Positions 57,472 through 64,000 of a stretch of DNA of 64,000 bases are shown piece after piece. The notes below the pieces were generated by a model. It saw only the letters and a list, made by a program, of their open reading frames with translations. It ran no database searches and had not been told where the DNA came from. Source of the DNA: Vitellaria paradoxa (lineage: Eukaryota; Streptophyta; Magnoliopsida; Ericales; Sapotaceae); assembly GCA_019916065.1 (NCBI GenBank), contig CM034241.1, positions 8,531,223 to 8,595,222 on the forward strand. Reading direction: 5' to 3'. Position numbers and translations under genes: made by a program. Within the stretch, counting starts at the first letter, position 1; each line of letters begins with the position of its first letter.

Positions 57472-60400
57472 ATGGCGTCGAGTTTCCGACATTGGGAATC
57501 GGACCCGCTGTTTTCTGCTGCGGAAGTTGTGCAGGACTCGGCCGACAGGTCAGTTTTCTCCCATCTGTTAATTTTGATGGGATACTTCACTTGCAATTTA
57601 CATTTTATCATAAATACACGCTTTTATAGTATACTACGGATGGTACTTGGAATATAATTTCCACATTTAATGCTAAAAATAAGTGATTCATATTAAGGCC
57701 AGTGCTGCTCAACAGCTCTTACGTAAACTTGCCCCCTTGCAAATTTTGGAAATTTGTGCAAAATGGTCATCCTAAAAATTTCATTTTTATTTATTTATTT
57801 ATTTTTTGTGACTAGTTGGTTTAACTTGTTAAGAAAGTGAGAAATTCTAAGTGGAATCGAAAGATCTTATGAGCATTAATTGTTTAACTAATGTGAAATG
57901 AAGAATTATGAAATTGTTTTAGGAAAATGTAGTAAAACCAGTTGTCAAATGCACAAGAATTTACTTTAATCTCAATGCTTTCAAATTTTGGCTCTCAAAT
58001 TCAAAATTTTGCTCTTAAATTCTCAATAAAGCCATATCTAGTTTGTTAGCAAGATGAACATTTTTTTTTTTTTTATTGCTGTCTAGTCCATAAAATGGGG
58101 ATATTTGTTTTTGAATGACTAAATTCATAAATTAGCTATAGAAATTTAAAATATTTTATATACACGGTCAAGCTTTTTCCCATTTGTATTTTGTATTTTT
58201 GTCATTTTATTTTCGTGGAAGGATTTATAGATAGCACTACAGTCCATATTGAGAGTTTTAACTTTTGGTTTATATTTTAGGATGGAATCTCTTTTTCGTC
58301 TTTTATTGCATGAGCAAAGTCTTGCTCAAGAAGACCATCCAGATGCCAAGTTGCTCAAGTCAATAGAGTATCATAGGCGTGGTCTTGCAACTACACTGGA
58401 GACAGCAAAATGGCAGGTGCTTGTCAATTTTAACCTTCATTTTGTGTTCTGTTCTATGTTGTATTATCCTTGTTTCCCTTTTTTTTCCCCCCTGAGCAGT
58501 TGGAAGATTTTGAAAGAGAGGTAAGTCTGTCAGCTACACTAGACAACTCTCATGCAAGGGAAAATGTAATTTCTAGACACAGGCAATTTATCCGAGCCAT
58601 TAGGGAACAAATACTCAATGTGGAGAAGAGCTTGGGGGACACATCGATGGGAGATTTGCTGAAAAGTTCTGAGTGGTTGAACTTTGATGAACAGGACAGA
58701 AATGGGTTGGCATTATTTCTTTCAGGTGAAAATCCAAGTGAGCACGTTACTCACCAAGAGTTGGAAGATAGTAATCTCATGAGAAGGTTTCTGAATCCAA
58801 CAACGGCCTCTAGTTCAAATGATGAAATTGTTGAGCACAAAACTGCTGAGAATTTAAATGTGAATGGGGTTGTGCATTTAGATGGCGACTTTGGTTTAAT
58901 GGAGGATAAATTAGGGAAAGCGGGCTCCCATTATACCACACAAACTGGTTTTGAAGTACCACCACTTCGAGAGGTTGCTTTGGATAGACGTAGTGAAAAT
59001 GGGAGTTGGGATTTGGAGGCTAATGAGGCCACTGGTAAAAGCTTCTTCCAGAAGAACAAGTTGAGAGGGTACTACAGCCGAATAAACATCTTCAGGTCAT
59101 TGGGTAGTCTGTGGTTCGCATATGGGGCTAGGGGCAAAAGGAGTTTTACTAAAAGATGGAAAGATGGAGAGGAACAAAGGCATTCCCCGTCATACATCAA
59201 TCTTTCTAATGCTGCACAGGTAACTTTTATCACTTGTGTTAATGCTGAATGCCATTAGAAATATGTAGAAGATATGAATTCAATGGTTCTGTGAACTGTC
59301 TGCTTATTAAGAAACAAAGTAGTACATATTTTCTCTGAAAAAATTGAAAAGATTTTGTTGCTTAGGAGACTGAATTGAAACACTACTAGGAGAATGATTT
59401 GAATATTTTCTTCAAAGCACAATGAAGCGCACCAAAATACATTGTAATATAGTAAAACAATAAGTTAGCTTCATACATGTGAATATATTTCACCTTGCGT
59501 TTTTAAATTCTCCTTGTATTTTCATAATTTTGTGCCACTTTTGAAACATTTCCTTAACATTTGGAAATCTTTCCATTTTCGAGCTAACTAAAACAACCTA
59601 CCGAAACTAAATTTAGATCCTTGCTTCTTTTGGTTGGCCAATTTTGAATTATAATAATAATTCCCCTCCAGTCTAGTTTATGCACGTGGTAAAGTTGTTT
59701 TTAAGATCTAACTCAAGCAATAGATTTATGATGTTTTAACTTTCTTAAAATAAAAAATGAACACCACCTATTTATTGTGTTCTCCCAAGTGTGTCTAATT
59801 TCAAGGCCATTACTTGATGTAGCGGTAAATCTCATGCTATGGAGTATGAACGTGCTAGTTTGTATATTAGGGAACTACTTCAAGTGTATCAAAGGCAAGA
59901 TATATCTGAAAATTTCCGAACTAAGCAATCACACAAAGTAATGCAAGAGATTAACGAGGAAACCCTATCACAGAGAAAAAAAAAACCTCTATTACAAATT
60001 CCATTATCAACGGATTACAAGACTTTACTCTGACTCTCTACAATTTACTTGCACGAATCTTTTCGTCACTTTTACTCAATTCACTCTATAAACTCTACAA
60101 GTGGATTTTCTATTTCACACAGAAAGTAAAGAAAGAATGAATGAAAACAAAGGCTGGAGAAAAAACACTAAGCTCTCAAGAATAACGACTCTATCTAGAT
60201 CTCTATAATATCTCCCCCGTGTATATGTTCATTAGGGTTAGGTCCATATATATAGAGTTACACTAGATTGCTCTAATCTAGCAAAATAGGAAACAAAATT
60301 GTCCAAATAATACAAAACTTGAACCCTGGTGCATCCTGCGGCATGCCTGTGCCAATAGGTCAATCCCTGAAGCATCCATCTTGCAAGTTGTGGGGTCTAC

Positions 60401-63400
60401 TAGAATCTGATTTGAGTTAGGTAATGAAGGGGGCGCACCAGCGAGCTCCCAGCGAGCTCCTAGTGCCAGATCACGCAGTTGTGCACTCCCCGGGTGCTGT
60501 TTGCGAGGCGTATTGGAATTTTTGTGGCTCTGCTCCGCTGACTCCTAAATCAAGTAGGATTGTATTTTGTCCAATTGTTGACTTGAATTGGAACTTTACA
60601 CTCTTTTAGAATTTTGTCTATTTGAGAATTCTTCAATTTTGGAAGTTGGCAAATTATCTTTATGTCTTCAAATTAGGTAGGATTCCAACTTTCCACGTCT
60701 AACTTAAGATTTTGTATGGATTTGCCACAATAAACTTTACAATATCCTTTGACTATGCTTTGGTACATTGCATTAATGGGACCAACAACAGTTAACAAAT
60801 TTTTTTTCCGCTATATGGTTACTTTTTATTCAACGCATGGGCGTTAGTTTGCTTGGATGTCCCAAAGGGCCCAAACTACACCAAAAGTGCCCAAAATTGG
60901 GGACCAGAGACTATAAGCCCTTGCATAATGGATGAACATATGATTAATGGACTCCCACCCCATTGCCTTTACACTTACAATATCCATATACATGAATATG
61001 CCTCTTAAATATATATATATATATATATATATATTTTATAAGTGAAATTTAAAATTTCTTAGAGAAGGCATCAAGTTAAGAAGTACGGATACAGGATACA
61101 AGTACGGACACGGATACGATAATTTAAAAAAAAAAATGAGAGAAAAGATACGGACGCAGCGAGGATATAGCAAAAAAAATATAAATTTTGTTTATTTTTA
61201 TTGGTTATATATATGAATATAATATGTTCAACAAAACTAATCTAATATATAACTCAATGTAACAAACATAACAAGGTATAAGTATAAGATTTTATAATTT
61301 TTAAGAGTTTTAGCTATTCAAATCTCGATTCTAGATTTGTCTTAATCATATATTTGAAAAAAAATAGTAAAATAATAGAACATGGCATGCGGCGTGTCCG
61401 ACACGTATCTTGGAGTGTCCAATGAGTATGTGTGTTTGATATATCTTGGATACGGATACAACACCAACTTTGAAGTGTCTGTGCTTCCTTGGCATCAAGG
61501 GATATCACCCAATACAATTCTTGATCGCACCCAATACAATTCTTACTTACAATTCCATAGATTGCAAAAATGACACGAAGCTATGCAAATATAGCTCTAC
61601 ACCATTTGAAATCCATCTATAAAAAGTCAACAACAAAAATCATTTCAATCTATATAAAAGAAATTCAATTCCTTGAAATATTCTTCTATTTAACTCCCTT
61701 ATATCAACCAAAAAATGCAAAAGAGGAGCCACTCTCCAAACCTTCTTTGTCCTTCTATTCGTATTGCTTCCCCATCACTCTTCTTATTGTTAAGAGTATA
61801 TTAGCTAGTTAGGTTTATATATGCTTAGTGTTAGCCACTAGGGTTAGTTTTGACATTTTGTGTTAAGTTGTTGCCCTAATATGAAAGGGCTTTCTTTTAT
61901 TTCCTGAAGTAGATTTACATTCTTTCAAATGAAGAATGGCACATTAATGTATCTATGTTATTCTTCCTTCTATTTTAATCAAGGTTAACATGGTATTAGA
62001 GCTAGTTTTGATCCCGGATATGTGTTAAAGGCAGTGATTCTACTTTGCACCCCTTGTCCTGTAATGTGTTGGCTTGAGGACAATTGCAAATTTTTTATTA
62101 TTATTTCTTTTTGATAAGCTTGATTAATGAAGAAATTTTAATCCTTTTATTTGGGTAGTAGCTCAAAAATTACCTTTGTTTGTCAAATGATGAGGTATTT
62201 TTTGAGTTTCTGAACAACACTTTGTCGAAGATTTTTAATGTATTTCTTACTTTATAAAAGGTTGAAGGGTTTTATACAAAAATAAAAAAAACCTGGGCTC
62301 CATTTGTTCCTGTGTAAAACACTTTCTTCAAATACATTTTAATCAATTTTTGTTGTTTGGTTCTACAGAAGGTAGGTAAAATATTTTTCATCAAAAGCAT
62401 AATAATGATTTACATTTAAAATTCTGAAAGTTGTTTTTCAAAACTATCTCATGTGATCTATGGAGCCTTGAACTGGTCGTTGCCCATGCCAAAGTTGAGC
62501 TCACAAGTTTTGGAATTGAAACTTTGCCATTCTACTCACCAGCTGTTGCATAGCTGCCATCAGCCACCAGTAGATCGCAAGATTCACAACCTTTGATTTC
62601 CATTGGTGGGCCACTATTCTTCCATTGTTAGCCACTATTCTTCTATAACAAAGACCATTTTTCCTCCAGTATTTTTGATTTTTAATGAAGTTTTTTGGGT
62701 TCGTTCTTCTTCACCCTCCCCCCCCCCCAAAAAAAAAACACACACACACACACACTTTTTTAATTGGTATGAAAATTCTTGAGTGAATTAGACTTTACTT
62801 TTTTTTGTAAGCATGTAACTCTTTCAGTGACTTGCCTCCAAAAATTTCAACAATAAGCCTCGGTTTGAACATCGTCTATTTTATTGCAAATTTGGCAATT
62901 TTTTTTTTTTTTAGAATTTTGGAGTTTTGAACAGTTAATTGTGAATCGTTTGCACTGAAAAAACAAGTCTTCACAGCTATGTGACTGACTGGATATGGCC
63001 TTTCCTTGATTCATTAATGTGTGGATAAATGATGTTGGCAGTGTTGGTTTTGTTTTATTGACTGTATGATATGTTAAAAGAGCCTTTTATTTGCATTTTT
63101 CAATGTCATTTTTTGAATTAACAAACCACTTTAGAGGAGATAAATATGATCAATTAAGCTTACAGTTTTCTATTTCATGTGCTTTCGATGATTCTTATGA
63201 CTATGCTTTCGTTTGGCAGGGTAATTCTAGACTAACTAGCTTTACTTCTGGACTTGGCCGCTTTCAAGGATTTTATTCGGGTTTGCTTGCGCGAGTCACG
63301 CACTCCTGTCGCTGGCTCGGCGAATGTCGGGCAAGATATCGAAGATCCCTCTATTTTATTCAAGTTAGTCGGTATTCCGTGCTATTGATAGCAGCAATAA

Positions 63401-63924
63401 TCTTTACTCTGATGGTTTTTGGTGAGCACAGCAATCTTGTAACAGTTTGTTGACCTTCAGACTAGATATCATGCGCGAGCTTCTAATTTTGTTCTTACAA
63501 AACCAATATAGTCGCTGTTTGGAGCTCTAAAAGTTACCAAAAATTCCTGCAAATCTCTATAAAACTTTTTTCACCTCGAATATGTAAATCTCTATAAAAT
63601 CTTGACAAATCTCAATAAATCTCTACAAATTTCCAAAAAATTTAGCATAAAATGCCAACAATCGTCTGTCAGAGTTCAAATTCCTTTTGAATGAAAATCT
63701 TCTGCCAAAATCTATTCGAATGAACCATTTTATCTTTTTGTGGTTTGTTGGCTGCATTCCAAGTACTAAAAGTTTGTTAAACGACATCTTATCTCAACTT
63801 TTAGAGTTCCAAATGGATAGATAAATAAGATTTATATATATATATATATATATATATGCAAGCTCATACAGTCATCCCTCTTTTTCTCAATGCAGGTCTC
63901 TTGGCATCCCAAGTTGCTGCTTGA
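57472..63924 (+). CDS. Tail-anchored protein with syntaxin-6 N-terminal domain, 5 exons
   Basis: Exons: 57472-57548, 58281-58416, 58500-59219, 63220-63421, 63896-63924 (1164 nt, 387 aa). All introns are GT-AG and the phases agree. Residues 8-110 form the syntaxin-6/10/61 N-terminal helical domain: DPLFSAAEVVQDSADRMESL, then KLLKSIEYHRRGLATTLETA, LEDFEREVSLSATL and SRHRQFIRAIREQILNVEKS. The middle is polar and unconserved by eye. The C-terminal hydrophobic segment (about 362-387, YSVLLIAAIIFTLMVFG then LLASQVAA) would anchor it in a Golgi/TGN-type membrane. I see no typical heptad SNARE motif before the anchor, so it is related to syntaxin 6 but may not be a SNARE. Without exon 5, exon 4 would read through its donor (TTTTTG/GTGAGC) into an early stop. 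Exon 5 is only 29 nt and needs transcript support. Intron 3 is 4 kb and repeat-filled. Confidence 0.85.
61080..61500 (+). repeat. Dispersed repeat, partner of 19250
   Basis: Opens with ACGGATACAGGATACAAG and closes with GGATACGGATACAACACC. The middle matches 19250-19700 (AAGATTTTATAATTTTTAAG, CTATTCAAATCTCGATTC, TTGTCTTAATCAT). ACGGATAC/GTATCC-type motifs near both ends could be a degraded inverted repeat. Confidence 0.5.
61788..62002 (+). mobile_element. Copia-type LTR plus primer-binding site, truncated
   Basis: Reads TGTTAAGAGTATATTAG ... AAGGTTAACA (203 bp), then TGGTATTAGAGC at 61991-62002, one base off the plant initiator-tRNA-Met primer site TGGTATCAGAGC. Ends are TG...CA. No gag/pol or second LTR was found, so it is either a truncated copia element or a miniature (TRIM-like) one. 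It lies in intron 3 in the sense of the host gene. Confidence 0.75.
63834..63858 (+). repeat. TA microsatellite close to the last splice acceptor
   Basis: About 12 TA units, 37 bp before the acceptor AATGCAG/GTCTC of exon 5 in the syntaxin-like gene. Confidence 0.9.
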
Positions 63925-64000
63925 GCCCTCTACCCTCTGAGGTGCCCGTCTCCTGCCTTGATCGCTCCACCCATCTTGTGCGTCCGCTAATGTCTGCGTG
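63925..64000 (+). other. 3' untranslated start of the syntaxin-like gene
   Basis: Follows the TGA at 63922-63924. GC-richer than the intron and without an obvious polyadenylation signal before the window ends. Confidence 0.4.

Larger units (their letters stand above)
59220..63219. other. Intron 3 of the syntaxin-like gene, repeat-rich
   Basis: 4.0 kb. Contains TA repeats (61012-61035), a dispersed repeat (61080-61500), a copia-type LTR with primer site (61788-62002), and a block of more balanced composition at 59820-60610. The last has open frames 59839-60033 and 60424-60609 with no recognised domain, perhaps an old LTR. A CA microsatellite follows poly-C/poly-A at 62718-62755. No additional exon is needed for the host frame. 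Confidence 0.5.

Overview
This is a 64 kb piece of an angiosperm nuclear genome, probably a eudicot. Genes are intron-bearing, intergenic DNA is very AT-rich, and there is a dense plant transposon load: a FAR1-type Mutator-like element (MULE), CACTA, hAT, Tat-type Ty3/gypsy, LINEs, tRNA-derived SINEs and MITEs. I cannot name the species. Nothing bacterial, viral or organellar was seen.

Five host loci are supported, three of them by joining exons myself. (1) 4382-5200 (+): a YIP4-like YIP1-family Golgi membrane protein whose C-terminal membrane segment is missing. (2) 22159-20900 (-): an intact single-exon F-box/LRR gene matching Arabidopsis At1g67190 nearly end to end. (3) 36404-31012 (-): a three-exon FAX/TMEM14 plastid fatty-acid exporter of 243 aa, with LINE relics in intron 1. 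(4) 52076-48640 (-): a four-exon mitochondrial ISCA2 iron-sulfur assembly gene of 163 aa. (5) 57472-63924 (+): a five-exon tail-anchored protein of 387 aa with a syntaxin-6 N-terminal domain. These are ordinary housekeeping genes and do not form a pathway.

Mobile DNA, left to right. 1-711: relic of a transposon-type ORF. 7030-15431: an 8.4 kb MULE with ~465 bp terminal inverted repeats (TIRs), a 9 bp target-site duplication (TSD) and a decayed FAR1-type transposase. Inside that transposase sits a 2.7 kb CACTA element (11327-14037) with TSD CGT; removing it rejoins the reading frame exactly. 18230-19220: LINE reverse-transcriptase relic. 24744-25420: a tandem triplet of ~228 bp. 25456-25646: a SINE with a 16 bp TSD. 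25861-26485: a non-autonomous hAT element with an 8 bp TSD and an snRNA-type USE/TATA pair inside. 27794-28057, 28194-28460 and 47349-47584: three SINEs of one family, each with a 13-14 bp TSD. 32840-33370 and 34390-35560: LINE relics in the FAX intron, the second split by a MITE. 37408-44363: a Tat-type gypsy element with TSD TTAGT whose two LTRs share only the R-U5 end. 47885-48407: two palindromic MITEs side by side. 61788-62002: a copia-type LTR plus primer-binding site in the syntaxin-like gene.

I found no convincing new biochemical system. The most informative signals are the nested CACTA-in-MULE, a compact tRNA-SINE family defined by clean TSDs, the gypsy element with mismatched LTRs, and the snRNA-like promoter carried by a hAT element. 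Exon joins were made by eye from splice signals, frame and family conservation; transcripts would confirm them.
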